The position numbers and the translations under genes are program-made. Source: Opitutaceae bacterium (GTDB taxonomy: Bacteria; Verrucomicrobiota; Verrucomicrobiia; Opitutales; Opitutaceae). Taken from it: 12,739 nucleotides of DNA. The DNA is taken from the NCBI GenBank assembly GCA_025352845.1, contig JANXSC010000644.1, forward strand, positions 1 through 12,739, given 5' to 3'. The notes under the pieces were generated by a model that made no database searches, was not told the origin of the DNA, and was given only the letters and a program-made list of their open reading frames with translations. Positions within the stretch are counted from its first letter, which is position 1. The number at the start of each line of letters is the position of its first letter. This document shows positions 5,987 through 12,739 of this stretch, piece by piece.

Positions 5987-7255
5987 TCAGGCGTGATCCG
6001 TCGCGGCGTCTTGTTTCCGGACGATGCAGTTGACCGCCCACAGCAAAAGGCCGCACAGGACGGCGCCAAACCCTGCGGTGGTCAGGATAAGACTGAAGCC
6101 GATGTGCGCATCGCGCAGGGCCCCGACCCCGTAGACGGCGAGCCCTCCGCTGACGGCGGCAAACAGGTTCAACACGCCCATGGCGGTAGCCCGATAGCGC
6201 GGGTCGACCATCAGGCAGGTGATCGGCATCATGTTCGCACCCAGGAAACCCATCGCCAGACCCCAAAGGCTCAGGCTCGCCAAAGTGAAGCCGAGCTGTT
6301 GCGACCAACCTGTCAGCCAGAAGGCCGGAGCTGCGCACACGATGGCGGCGGCGGGAATGAAGATTCGGGCGCGCGGATTCCTCAGGCTCATGCGATCCGT
6401 CCAGTAGCCGCCAGCCAGGAGACCGACGAACTGCGCGGAATAAAGAAACCCGAGGGCGGAAAATCCCGCAGCGCCCTGCCCCATGTTGAACTGCTCCCGC
6501 ATCTGCGTGGGCATCCAACCAATGATCGTCCAACTGACCGCGCCCTGCACCCCCACGCAGGCCATCATGGCGTAGAATGCTCCCGGGCGCCCGAGGCTGC
6601 GCAACGCTCCGCCCAATCGGACCGGCTCCGTCGCTCCGCCCGAACCCTCACGCGGTGGATCGCGCAACGTGAAATAGAGCAGCACGCCGAGCGCCAGGTT
6701 AGGCAGGCCGATGACGAGGTAGGCGTGGCTCCAACCGGACTCCGCCGCCAGCCACCCGCCCAAGCCCCCGATTGCCGAGCCGCCGATCAGGCCGGTCGCA
6801 TGCAGGCCCGTTGCCAAGGAGCGGGTCGGACCGCGGTGATAATCGACGATCAGCGCGACTGCGGCAGGAATGTAGCACGCTTGGCTCAGGCCCAGCAGGA
6901 TCCGCAATGCGAGGAACTGCTCGAAGGTTTGCACGTAGGCGGTAAGCCACGTGATAGCCGACCACGCGAACAGACTGATGATCACCACGAGCCGGCGGCT
7001 GAAACGGTCGGCGAAAAACCCGGCGAAGGGACTGGCGAAGGCATAGACCCAGAGAAACCCGGACGTGAGCAGCCCGAACTGCGCGTCGCTCATGGGAATC
7101 TCCTCGAGAATCGAACTGCGCATCGTGGTCAGCATGGTGCGCGTGAGATAGTTGGAACCTCCCGCCAGCCAGAGCATCGCGACAGCGATCCACGCCGCGG
7201 CTGACAGCGGCATGCTCGAGGATACCTGATGACCGGTGGCTTTCGGCGTAGTCAT
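5987..7255 (-). CDS. MFS transporter, sugar-acid (anion:cation symporter-like)
   Basis: A 422-residue inner-membrane transporter with about twelve hydrophobic segments in two halves separated by a charged loop near 200-215 ('LRDPPREG'). The major-facilitator signature between helices 2 and 3 is intact: 'GFFADRFSRR' (about 79-88). The style, with 'LLTSGFLWVYAFASPFAG' just before it, resembles the anion:cation symporter branch, which imports hexuronates, aldonates and other organic acids by proton symport. It is the only intact small-molecule importer in the window, because the neighbouring sodium:solute symporter is truncated; it is therefore the likely uptake route for the acid made or released outside. 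It starts 11 bp after the D-2-hydroxyacid dehydrogenase stop, and its stop directly abuts an upstream ATG of the kelch gene. There is no Shine-Dalgarno before the ATG at 7255; M15 is a possible later start. Confidence 0.92.
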   Translation of the reverse strand: MTTPKATGHQVSSSMPLSAAAWIAVAMLWLAGGSNYLTRTMLTTMRSSILEEIPMSDAQFGLLTSGFLWVYAFASPFAGFFADRFSRRLVVIISLFAWSAITWLTAYVQTFEQFLALRILLGLSQACYIPAAVALIVDYHRGPTRSLATGLHATGLIGGSAIGGLGGWLAAESGWSHAYLVIGLPNLALGVLLYFTLRDPPREGSGGATEPVRLGGALRSLGRPGAFYAMMACVGVQGAVSWTIIGWMPTQMREQFNMGQGAAGFSALGFLYSAQFVGLLAGGYWTDRMSLRNPRARIFIPAAAIVCAAPAFWLTGWSQQLGFTLASLSLWGLAMGFLGANMMPITCLMVDPRYRATAMGVLNLFAAVSGGLAVYGVGALRDAHIGFSLILTTAGFGAVLCGLLLWAVNCIVRKQDAATDHA

Positions 7256-7266
7256 GATCTAGGCGC

Positions 7267-8295
7267 TCAGTAACCGAGCCGCTTGTCGGTCTGATTGAGC
7301 AGGGGCCGGCCGTCGTGGAACCGACGGAGATTCTCGGCGAAGAGATTCATCATCGCCGGCCAAAAGCCCTCGAACGCTCCCGCCATGTGCGGCGTCATGA
7401 TCAGGTTGGGGGTGTCGTAGAAAAAGTGCCCGGGCGCCGGCGGTTCCTGTTCGAAGCAGTCCACGGCGGCGCCGCCGAGCTGCCCGCCGATCAGCGCATC
7501 GGCCAGGGCGCGTTCCTGCACGATGCCGCCGCGTGAGATAATGATCACCCGCCCGCCCGGCTTCATCAGGCCCAGCTCGGCCCGGCCGATCATGCCCGCT
7601 GTGTGCGGCGTGTAGGGCGCGGCCACGACCAGCACGTCGCACTCGCGCATCATTCCGGCCAGCTCCGCCGGCTGGAACCAGCGCTCCGGGAGCGAGCCTG
7701 CCGCATCTCCCGTGCCGGGCCAGAAATTGTAGCCGTCATCGCGCCGGGGACCCGGGTCGAGGGCGACGATGCGCATGCCCAAGGCTTGGAGTTGCCGCGC
7801 GCACTCCCGGCCGATGCTGCCGTAACCGAGCACACCCACCGTCTTCCCGCGCAGCAGAGAACCCCGGTATTCCCAGCGGGAAACAGGCCAATGGCGCGAC
7901 CGTTGGATCTCGCCCAGTTGCGGCATGCAGTGGACCAGCATGAGCAGGTTGCCCGTGACAAACTGCGCGATCGGCACGCCGTGAAGTCCGCTGGCGGTGG
8001 TCACCATTATGTCACTGTCGGCAATCGCCGTGTTGGTCACCTGGTTGGCACCGGCCGAGACGAGCTGGATCCACTTCAGCCGGGGGCACGCCCGCAGGTC
8101 CTTGGGAACCCGCTGATCGGTAACCAGGATGGAGACGTCGCCCAGGTCCGGCTCGGTGACGGCGTCGTTGCCAAACGCCTCGACGATCTCGACGCCCGGA
8201 TAAGCTTCCCGAAAGGCGGCCATTTCCGCGCTGCCGGGGTGATAGGACACGTCCTTTTGCAGAAGTATCTTGATGGCAGGTTTCATTGGATTCAT
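7267..8295 (-). CDS. D-isomer-specific 2-hydroxyacid dehydrogenase
   Basis: A cytoplasmic NAD(P)-linked dehydrogenase of about 342 residues that reduces 2-oxo acids to D-2-hydroxy acids or the reverse. Numbering from the ATG at 8295, the Rossmann motif 'GYGSIG' lies at about 157-162. The acidic D180 after the second strand ('VALDPG') favours NAD over NADP. The catalytic Arg is R255 ('IISRGG'), the Glu E284 ('FEQEPP') and the His H303 ('TPHMAG'); all three are present. The short C-terminal tail resembles the glyoxylate/hydroxypyruvate reductase group. It may reduce the 2-oxo acid or hydroxypyruvate-like product of the aldolase step; the substrate is not determinable. Three starts are possible: TTG at 8307 (overlapping the Gfo/Idh stop), ATG at 8295 and ATG at 8286. 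I used 8295, 8 bp after that stop. None has a Shine-Dalgarno. Confidence 0.92.
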   Translation of the reverse strand: MNPMKPAIKILLQKDVSYHPGSAEMAAFREAYPGVEIVEAFGNDAVTEPDLGDVSILVTDQRVPKDLRACPRLKWIQLVSAGANQVTNTAIADSDIMVTTASGLHGVPIAQFVTGNLLMLVHCMPQLGEIQRSRHWPVSRWEYRGSLLRGKTVGVLGYGSIGRECARQLQALGMRIVALDPGPRRDDGYNFWPGTGDAAGSLPERWFQPAELAGMMRECDVLVVAAPYTPHTAGMIGRAELGLMKPGGRVIIISRGGIVQERALADALIGGQLGGAAVDCFEQEPPAPGHFFYDTPNLIMTPHMAGAFEGFWPAMMNLFAENLRRFHDGRPLLNQTDKRLGY

Positions 8296-8303
8296 CGGCC
8301 CGA

Positions 8304-9347
8304 TCAACGCAGTTCCACCACGCGGCCCGACTGGCTGGACGTGAGCATGGCCAGGCAGGCGGCCAGGCCGGCGCGACCGTCGGCTCCCGTGGCGATTTCG
8401 GACGGCTTGCCATTGAGACCGTCGATGAAGGACTGGATCTGATCGATGAACGCCTTCATGCGCCCGATCTTGTAGGCTGACTCGGGATCGTCGGCCATCA
8501 CCGGGGGTTGGGTCGAGATCAGGCGCCAGCCCTGGCCACGGTCCGTCATGTGCAGATCGCCGAATCCGTCCATGTCGAGACTGCCGCTGCTCCCGTGGAT
8601 CGTCAGGCGGGCCATCTCTCCGGGGAAAAATCCGTGCGAGGCAATCGTCGTATGCACCGAGCAGACAGCGCCGTTACTGAATTCCATGATGCCGACCGTC
8701 GTGTCTTCGATCGGGCGATCCGGCGTGAAGGTGCGGCTGAAGCCCGCCACGCGCTTGACCTCGGCCCCGGTCGCCCAGCGGATGGCATCGACCCCGTGCG
8801 GCAACCCATCGATGACAAAGCCGATGGTCTCCGGTTGGTTTACCCAGCCGGTCTTGTTGCCGCCGAAATTACCCACATTCGCCAACTGCCGGATCATCGA
8901 GAAGTGCATGCTCTGGATGCTCCCGATCGCGCCGGATTGGATCAGCTCACGGACTTTCGGCAGGTTTATGCGGAAGCGCAGGTTGTGGGCCACTGCGGTG
9001 ACCAAGCCGTGCTTGGCGGCAGTCGCGAGCATTAGGTCGCAATCCTCCACCTTCGTGGCCATGGGTTTCTCGATCAGCGCGTGCTTGCCGCCTTCCAAGG
9101 CCAGCATGACTTCCTTTACGTGGCACGGGTGTGGCGTGGTGATGACGACGGCGTCAATGTCCTTGCGCTTCATCAATCCCTCCAAGGTAGGCTCACAGGC
9201 GCAACCGCAGCGATCGGCCAGGCCGACGGCACGGGTGCCGCCCCAGATGGCGACGAGCTCAGCCGATGAGCCGAGAGTCTTGATGGCCTCGGCGTGGGTG
9301 CGCCCCATGTAGCCGGAACCGGTGATACCGAAACGTATTTTTTTCAT
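8304..9347 (-). CDS. Gfo/Idh/MocA family NAD(P)-dependent oxidoreductase
   Basis: A 347-residue cytoplasmic sugar oxidoreductase with an N-terminal Rossmann domain ('FGITGSGYMG', 6-15), the family 'EKPMA' catalytic Lys motif (93-97, K94) and the C-terminal domain start 'HNLRF' (121-125). H184 and D187 in 'GLPHGVDAIRW' sit where the substrate-binding Asp/His pair is expected. The family oxidises or reduces hydroxyls on sugars, inositols and sugar acids. In this cluster it could interconvert a keto- and a hydroxy-sugar acid before dehydration. The gene begins only 4 bp after the stop of the truncated symporter, and its A-rich leader (CCCTAAAAAT) has no Shine-Dalgarno. The stop lies within the first codons of the next gene's longest frame. 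The family is secure; the substrate is unknown. Confidence 0.93.
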   Translation of the reverse strand: MKKIRFGITGSGYMGRTHAEAIKTLGSSAELVAIWGGTRAVGLADRCGCACEPTLEGLMKRKDIDAVVITTPHPCHVKEVMLALEGGKHALIEKPMATKVEDCDLMLATAAKHGLVTAVAHNLRFRINLPKVRELIQSGAIGSIQSMHFSMIRQLANVGNFGGNKTGWVNQPETIGFVIDGLPHGVDAIRWATGAEVKRVAGFSRTFTPDRPIEDTTVGIMEFSNGAVCSVHTTIASHGFFPGEMARLTIHGSSGSLDMDGFGDLHMTDRGQGWRLISTQPPVMADDPESAYKIGRMKAFIDQIQSFIDGLNGKPSEIATGADGRAGLAACLAMLTSSQSGRVVELR

Positions 9348-9351
9348 ATTT

Positions 9352-10008
9352 TTAGGGTTGGTCGAAAGTGGTGATCACGCCGGTGATGATCGAGATCAGC
9401 GGACTCCAGGCGGTGTCCCACCCCATCACCGTCACTAGGATCAACGACGTGGTGTAGAGCATCAGCCCCATCCACACGAACCGCGTCATCAGGAACGCCG
9501 CCGAGGTTGCCACCCGCACCGGCAGTCCAGGACGCTCCTCCAACAATTCGTAGGCACTCGTGACCTTCAGGCGCATGATGAACGGAATCACCAGATAACC
9601 CACGGCCAGATAAACGATCGGAAACGCGACGAGCGTGGCAATAAGGTAGATCGGTCCGTTCTGCACGACCTTCCCCGGCAGTCCGAGGTAGGTCAGCGTG
9701 CTGCAAATCGTGGCATAGAAGGAAATCCCGACGAGGAACGGGGACATGTTGCGGTCCGCCATGAAATAATCCTCCGCCGTCTTCTGCCGGAGGGAGTAGT
9801 AGGCTCCGATCCCGACGAGGGACGCAGCGACGCCCACGAGCACCAGCCAGTCGATCATCCCCAGACCACGCAGCGGGGCTCCGGCCGTTTCGGCGGCAAA
9901 GGCCGAGACCGGCATGATCGCGACAACAAACAGCAGGACGGTCCGCCGCAAACCGCCCGGGGGCCGCCCGTTGTCCTTGTCGGTGCCTGACGAAGGGGAC
10001 GCGGTCAT
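9352..10008 (-). pseudogene. Truncated sodium:solute symporter (SSS family)
   Basis: A 218-codon frame encodes the N-terminal part of a sodium:solute symporter: a leader-like hydrophobic segment (about 23-39), then helices near 52-71, 91-110, 118-146, 166-196 and 201-214. The SSS landmark 'TAEDYFMADRNMSP' (77-90) is present. Family members run to roughly 500-600 residues with 13 or more helices and include sugar and sialic-acid importers. Here the frame breaks at 'ITGVITTF', where the family continues into the next helix, and ends with Asp-Gln-Pro-stop. The next gene starts 4 bp later, so the missing C-terminal half is absent in every frame. This points to a deletion rather than a simple frameshift. 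The start overlaps the FMN enzyme's stop (ATGA, 10008-10005), a normal operonic start, so the gene was probably whole in an ancestor. A functional half-transporter is unlikely. Confidence 0.85.
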
Positions 10009-11183
10009 TTCCAGAGGACCGAACGGTTGATCGACGCGATGGTGGGACAACCGAGCAGGGACATCGCCATGAGTAGCTCCTGCCGGAGAATCTTGAGCAC
10101 GTGGGTCACGCCTTCGGCGCCCCGCGAAGCCAAGCCGTAGACATAAGGCCGGCCGATTTGCACTGCGGCGGCGCCCAAAGCGATGGCCTTGACCACGTCG
10201 GTGCCACGTCGTATGCCACCATCCACAATCACCGGCACCCGGCCGGCCACGGCGTCGACCACGCGCGGCAGCGCCTCGATCGTGGCCGGCTGGGTGTCCA
10301 GGCACCGGCCACCGTGGTTGGAGACGATGATACCCTCGGCACCGGCCTTGATCCCGGTGTCTGCATCGTCCGGGTTCATGACCCCCTTGAGGAGCATCGG
10401 CACTTTCATGAAGGAACGCATCCATTCGATGTCCCGCCACATCAGGTTCGCGGGGAGCACGAGGTCGACGGTCTGCACCGACCCGGGTTCCGTGATGCCC
10501 ACGTAATGGGGATAACCCAAGCCCGGCGGCAGCGTGAACGGCGTTCGCATCTGTCGGTTGCGTGCCCCGTCGAGCGGACTGTCGACGGTGACGCAGATCG
10601 CTTTTGTGCCGGCATTCTGGACGCGTTCGATCAACGCCCGGCAGAGGCCGCGGTCTTTGAAGACATAGAGCTGGAACCACACCGGATGCGAAGCGACCGC
10701 CATCACATCCTCGATGCCCGTATTCGATCCGGAACTCAGGACCATGGTCGCCCCGAACGCACCCGCCCCGCGGGCGGTGGCCAGTTCGCCCTCGGGATGC
10801 GACAGCCTGTGAGCGGCGGTCGGCGCAAGGAGTATCGGCGTGTTCATCTTCTGGCCCAAGAGCGTCGTCGAGCAATCCAGCCCGGAAAGATCCCGGAGCA
10901 CCTGCTGCTGCAACCGGATTTCGCGGTATTTTTCGCGGTTCCACCTCAGCGTGATCTCATCCGCCGCGCCGCTGGCCACGTATTCGTAAACCGAAGGCGG
11001 CATCATCGTCCGCGCCAACGCCTCGACGTCGTCGAGATTGAGCAACCGATCGAGCGGGGCCGGCGAGTTCGTCGATGGGACCGCGATCGATTTGGAATCA
11101 GTGGCAGCCTTGAGCGTGCCCAACGTCACACTGCCGGCGCCCAGCGCGGTCAAAAACTCTTTGCGGTTCATCGGCGGTTTCAT
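10005..11183 (-). CDS. FMN-dependent alpha-hydroxyacid dehydrogenase/oxidase, possibly exported
   Basis: A 392-residue flavoprotein of the glycolate oxidase / L-lactate dehydrogenase / flavocytochrome b2 family, which oxidises (S)-2-hydroxy acids to 2-oxo acids. The active site is complete: Y68 region ('YEYVASGAAD', 66-75), Y173 ('QLYVF'), D201 ('VTVDSP'), R208, K266 ('LLKGV'), H290 and R293 ('SNHGGRCLD'), and the FMN phosphate loop 'DGGIRRGTDV' (321-330). Before the barrel is an unusual 45-residue N-terminus, 'MNRKEFLTALGAGS' followed by a mildly hydrophobic stretch, resembling a Tat signal with Arg-Lys in place of Arg-Arg. Export would place it beside the cytochrome c encoded just upstream, which could take its electrons. 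A cytoplasmic location with oxygen or quinone as acceptor is the alternative. Its ATG overlaps the cytochrome stop (ATGA), and its stop overlaps the symporter start the same way. M5 (11171) is another possible start. Confidence 0.93.
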   Translation of the reverse strand: MKPPMNRKEFLTALGAGSVTLGTLKAATDSKSIAVPSTNSPAPLDRLLNLDDVEALARTMMPPSVYEYVASGAADEITLRWNREKYREIRLQQQVLRDLSGLDCSTTLLGQKMNTPILLAPTAAHRLSHPEGELATARGAGAFGATMVLSSGSNTGIEDVMAVASHPVWFQLYVFKDRGLCRALIERVQNAGTKAICVTVDSPLDGARNRQMRTPFTLPPGLGYPHYVGITEPGSVQTVDLVLPANLMWRDIEWMRSFMKVPMLLKGVMNPDDADTGIKAGAEGIIVSNHGGRCLDTQPATIEALPRVVDAVAGRVPVIVDGGIRRGTDVVKAIALGAAAVQIGRPYVYGLASRGAEGVTHVLKILRQELLMAMSLLGCPTIASINRSVLWK

Positions 11184-11572
11184 TTGAGGGTTCTGAGGTG
11201 GGCGATCAGATCACGACGCTGGGTTTCATCGGCAATCCCGGGAAAAGCCATGGTGTTGCCCGGCACCGCCGCCTGAGGATCGGCGATGAACGCATCGAGC
11301 GTGAAGTCCGTCCACGAGCGCTGCGCGTTACGCAAGGCCCGGCTATAGCGGTAACCGGGCACACTACCGGCCGCCCGCCCGACGATGCCCCGCAGGTCCG
11401 GACCGGGATTCGGCACATCGGCGACACGTTCACTGTGACAGACCACGCATTGGTTGAACACCACCGACCCATTTTCCGCATCACCCGTTTTTCCCACTGC
11501 CTTCGCGCCGAACAGCCGGAGAGCGCCCGTGCCGCAACAAAGCAGGAACAGTGTGGTGGCGGTCGTCCTCAT
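11180..11572 (-). CDS. Secreted mono-haem class I cytochrome c
   Basis: A 130-residue periplasmic electron carrier. Residues 1-23 form a signal sequence (basic start, hydrophobic 'TLFLLCCGTGALRLFG'). One haem site, 'CVVCH' (C42, C45, H46), is followed by the class I fold markers 'GPDLRGIVGRAAG' (57-69) and 'GYRYSRAL' (73-80). The distal ligand is M108 in 'GNTMAFPGI', and the final helix 'RDLIAHLRTL' (120-129) completes the domain. It is close in style to cytochrome c2/c550 proteins. The gene overlaps the GMC dehydrogenase stop (ATGA, 11572-11569) and the FMN enzyme start (ATGA), so it probably accepts electrons from one or both flavoproteins and passes them to the respiratory chain. The two cysteines of the signal region (12-13) raise the alternative of a lipoprotein, but there is no clear lipobox. 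Confidence 0.93.
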   Translation of the reverse strand: MRTTATTLFLLCCGTGALRLFGAKAVGKTGDAENGSVVFNQCVVCHSERVADVPNPGPDLRGIVGRAAGSVPGYRYSRALRNAQRSWTDFTLDAFIADPQAAVPGNTMAFPGIADETQRRDLIAHLRTLK

Positions 11573-12739
11573 GAGAGTCGTCCGGGCTTATCCAGATACC
11601 GCACCAGATCATCCCCGAGCCGGAGGGCCAGAGCCGATACGGGACCCGTGGGGTTGTGGCCGGAATTGTGTCCAAAAACCGAGGCTCCGGCGACAAACAG
11701 GTTCTCCGCATCCCAGTGCTGCAATCGCGGGGAGACCACGCTGGTCGCCGGATCCGCACCCATCGGTGTGCCGCCGGTGATGTGCGAACCCTGATAGATC
11801 CGGACATCAAAAGGGGCCGAGCGCGGCACGGCCGGACCGACCACGGTCGCGCCCATGGCCCGCGCGATGCGTTCCGCCTGCGCCGTGCAATAGGCGGAGA
11901 GCTTCCGCTCATTCTCGCGAAAATCGAAATTCATCCTGAGCAACGGCTGGCCAAACGCGTCCGTGTAATCGGGATCGAGATCGAGGTAATTTTCCCGATG
12001 CGGGTAGCAACTGCCTTGCACGCCGACGGCGAAGGTGTGCGCATACCAGTCGGCGTTCGCGCGTTTCCAGGCGGATCCCCAGCGCGGTGTGCCGGGCGGC
12101 AGACGGCGCGTGTTGATGGGCCGGCCCGAGCCGACATTGACGCCGATGTATCCGCCCCCGAGGAAACCCAAGCCGGCGTGTTCGAAATTATCGTCGTTGA
12201 ACTCGTCGATGATCGTGCCGGTGCAGCCCGCCGAGAGAAACGGGTTGATCCAGCGTCCGGGCATGAAGACCGCGAGACCGGTGTTGGCCTGGTAACAGAA
12301 GTTACGGCCGACCACACCCGTGCCGGTAGCCGGATCGTAGGCGCGCCCGATTCCGCCCGCCAGAAGCAGCCGCGTGTTGGTCATCGTGAAACCCGCGAGC
12401 ACGACGGCGTCGGCCGGCTGGAAATATTCCTCCCCCGAAGTGAGGTCGAGGTAGCGAACGCCGCGCGCGCGCCCGGCCACGGGATCGTGGTCGACGGCCA
12501 GCACCTGGCTGTGCTTCCGCAGTTCGAAACGCGGCTGCCGGGCCAACCACGGAAAGAGCAGCAGGTCAGGCGTGCCCTTGGCGTTGGCTTCGCACACGAA
12601 GCGGTCGCAGTGTCCGCAATACTGGCAGGCCCCGAGTCGCATGCCGTCGGGATTCATGTAAACGCCGGAGGAATTGGCGGCCGGTGATGGAAACGGATGA
12701 TAACCGAATTCCCTCACCACCGTTTGCTCGAAAATCGCG
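11569..12739 (-). CDS. GMC-family flavoprotein dehydrogenase, C-terminal part (runs off window)
   Basis: The last 389 codons of a glucose-methanol-choline oxidoreductase of the bacterial gluconate 2-dehydrogenase / sorbitol dehydrogenase style; the frame is open to the window edge, and the N-terminal FAD-binding motif lies outside. The visible part begins in the mid-protein region with the cysteine cluster 'CQYCGHCDRFVC' (about 12627-12592), then strands around the FAD ('AVVLAGFTMTNTRLLL'). The C-terminal domain carries 'HITGGTPMGADP' and the active-site segment 'FGHNSGHNPTGP' (about 11676-11641), with two candidate catalytic His residues. Full-length members have about 550-600 residues. Such enzymes are usually periplasmic, oxidise sugars or sugar acids and deliver electrons to cytochrome c; the cytochrome gene overlaps by 4 bp. 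A Tat-signal-bearing small subunit, common in this complex, might lie upstream of 12739. The substrate is unknown. Confidence 0.92.
   Translation of the reverse strand, partial: AIFEQTVVREFGYHPFPSPAANSSGVYMNPDGMRLGACQYCGHCDRFVCEANAKGTPDLLLFPWLARQPRFELRKHSQVLAVDHDPVAGRARGVRYLDLTSGEEYFQPADAVVLAGFTMTNTRLLLAGGIGRAYDPATGTGVVGRNFCYQANTGLAVFMPGRWINPFLSAGCTGTIIDEFNDDNFEHAGLGFLGGGYIGVNVGSGRPINTRRLPPGTPRWGSAWKRANADWYAHTFAVGVQGSCYPHRENYLDLDPDYTDAFGQPLLRMNFDFRENERKLSAYCTAQAERIARAMGATVVGPAVPRSAPFDVRIYQGSHITGGTPMGADPATSVVSPRLQHWDAENLFVAGASVFGHNSGHNPTGPVSALALRLGDDLVRYLDKPGRLS

Noticed and set aside
5729..7204. Long plus-strand open frame (491 codons) opposite the kelch and MFS genes
   Set aside because: It is antisense to two well-supported genes, and its Arg/Gln/Gly/His-rich translation has no domain. 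It is a by-product of high GC at third codon positions.
10009..10944. Upstream extension of the symporter frame to 10944 (530 codons in total)
   Set aside because: The extra 312 codons overlap the FMN dehydrogenase gene in another frame and give a low-complexity Arg/Gly-rich translation. The real start is the ATG at 10008 that overlaps the FMN gene's stop.
10101..11276. Plus-strand open frame (391 codons) opposite the FMN hydroxyacid dehydrogenase
   Set aside because: It mirrors the coding frame of a fully conserved enzyme, is rich in Arg/His/Gly and shows no family motif.
1..12739. CRISPR arrays, tRNA or rRNA genes, insertion sequences, attachment sites, replication origin
   Set aside because: No regularly spaced repeats, cloverleaf or rRNA-like sequence, integrase or transposase gene, or clustered DnaA-type boxes were seen on reading both strands by eye.

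Overview
The window is GC-rich and every gene I can support lies on the minus strand, so transcription runs from high to low coordinates. It looks like a carbohydrate-catabolic locus of a Verrucomicrobiota bacterium, most likely Opitutaceae or a close relative. The basis is the TonB-dependent receptor with the mature N-terminal motif 'ITLSVFEV', the mixture of sugar-acid enzymes, and start sites without canonical Shine-Dalgarno sequences. This placement is inference from family style, since there is no rRNA or other marker here.

Layout in transcription order: (1) 12739-11180, the C-terminal two thirds of a GMC flavoprotein dehydrogenase (runs off the window) and a secreted mono-haem cytochrome c, together resembling a periplasmic sugar/sugar-acid dehydrogenase module; (2) 11183-10005, an FMN-dependent 2-hydroxyacid dehydrogenase with a signal-like N-terminus; (3) 10008-9352, a sodium:solute symporter cut off after about 218 residues, apparently a broken gene; (4) 9347-7267, a Gfo/Idh/MocA oxidoreductase and a D-2-hydroxyacid dehydrogenase; (5) 7255-5987, an intact MFS transporter; (6) 5962-3389, a kelch beta-propeller (NanM-like), an enolase-superfamily acid-sugar dehydratase and a YhcH/NanQ-type sugar anomerase; (7) 3392-1725, a secreted SGNH hydrolase and a DapA/NanA-family aldolase; (8) a 477-bp non-coding gap with a candidate promoter and operator; (9) 1247-1, the N-terminal part of a TonB-dependent receptor (runs off the window). 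Genes 1-12 are tightly packed, with ATGA stop/start overlaps at four junctions and gaps of at most about 60 bp elsewhere, so they probably form one operon whose promoter lies beyond 12739. The receptor has its own promoter.

Working model (inference): an outer-membrane receptor imports a glycan fragment or sugar derivative. The SGNH esterase removes an acyl group or opens a lactone. The GMC dehydrogenase oxidises the sugar and passes electrons to cytochrome c. The MFS protein imports the acid. The kelch and YhcH proteins equilibrate anomers. The enolase-superfamily enzyme dehydrates the acid to a 2-keto-3-deoxy acid, which the DapA-family enzyme cleaves. The NAD(P) oxidoreductases and the FMN enzyme handle the hydroxy-acid or aldehyde products. 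The exact substrate cannot be read from the sequence. The cluster mixes parts known from sialic-acid loci (kelch mutarotase, YhcH anomerase, NanA-type lyase, SGNH esterase, sodium:solute symporter) with parts of oxidative sugar-acid pathways, and it lacks NanE and NanK within the window. The main oddities are the truncated symporter, an aldolase without the usual Thr/Ser carboxylate-binding pair, an SGNH hydrolase without the usual Asp before its catalytic His, and CCTCC-type pyrimidine tracts where ribosome-binding sites are expected.
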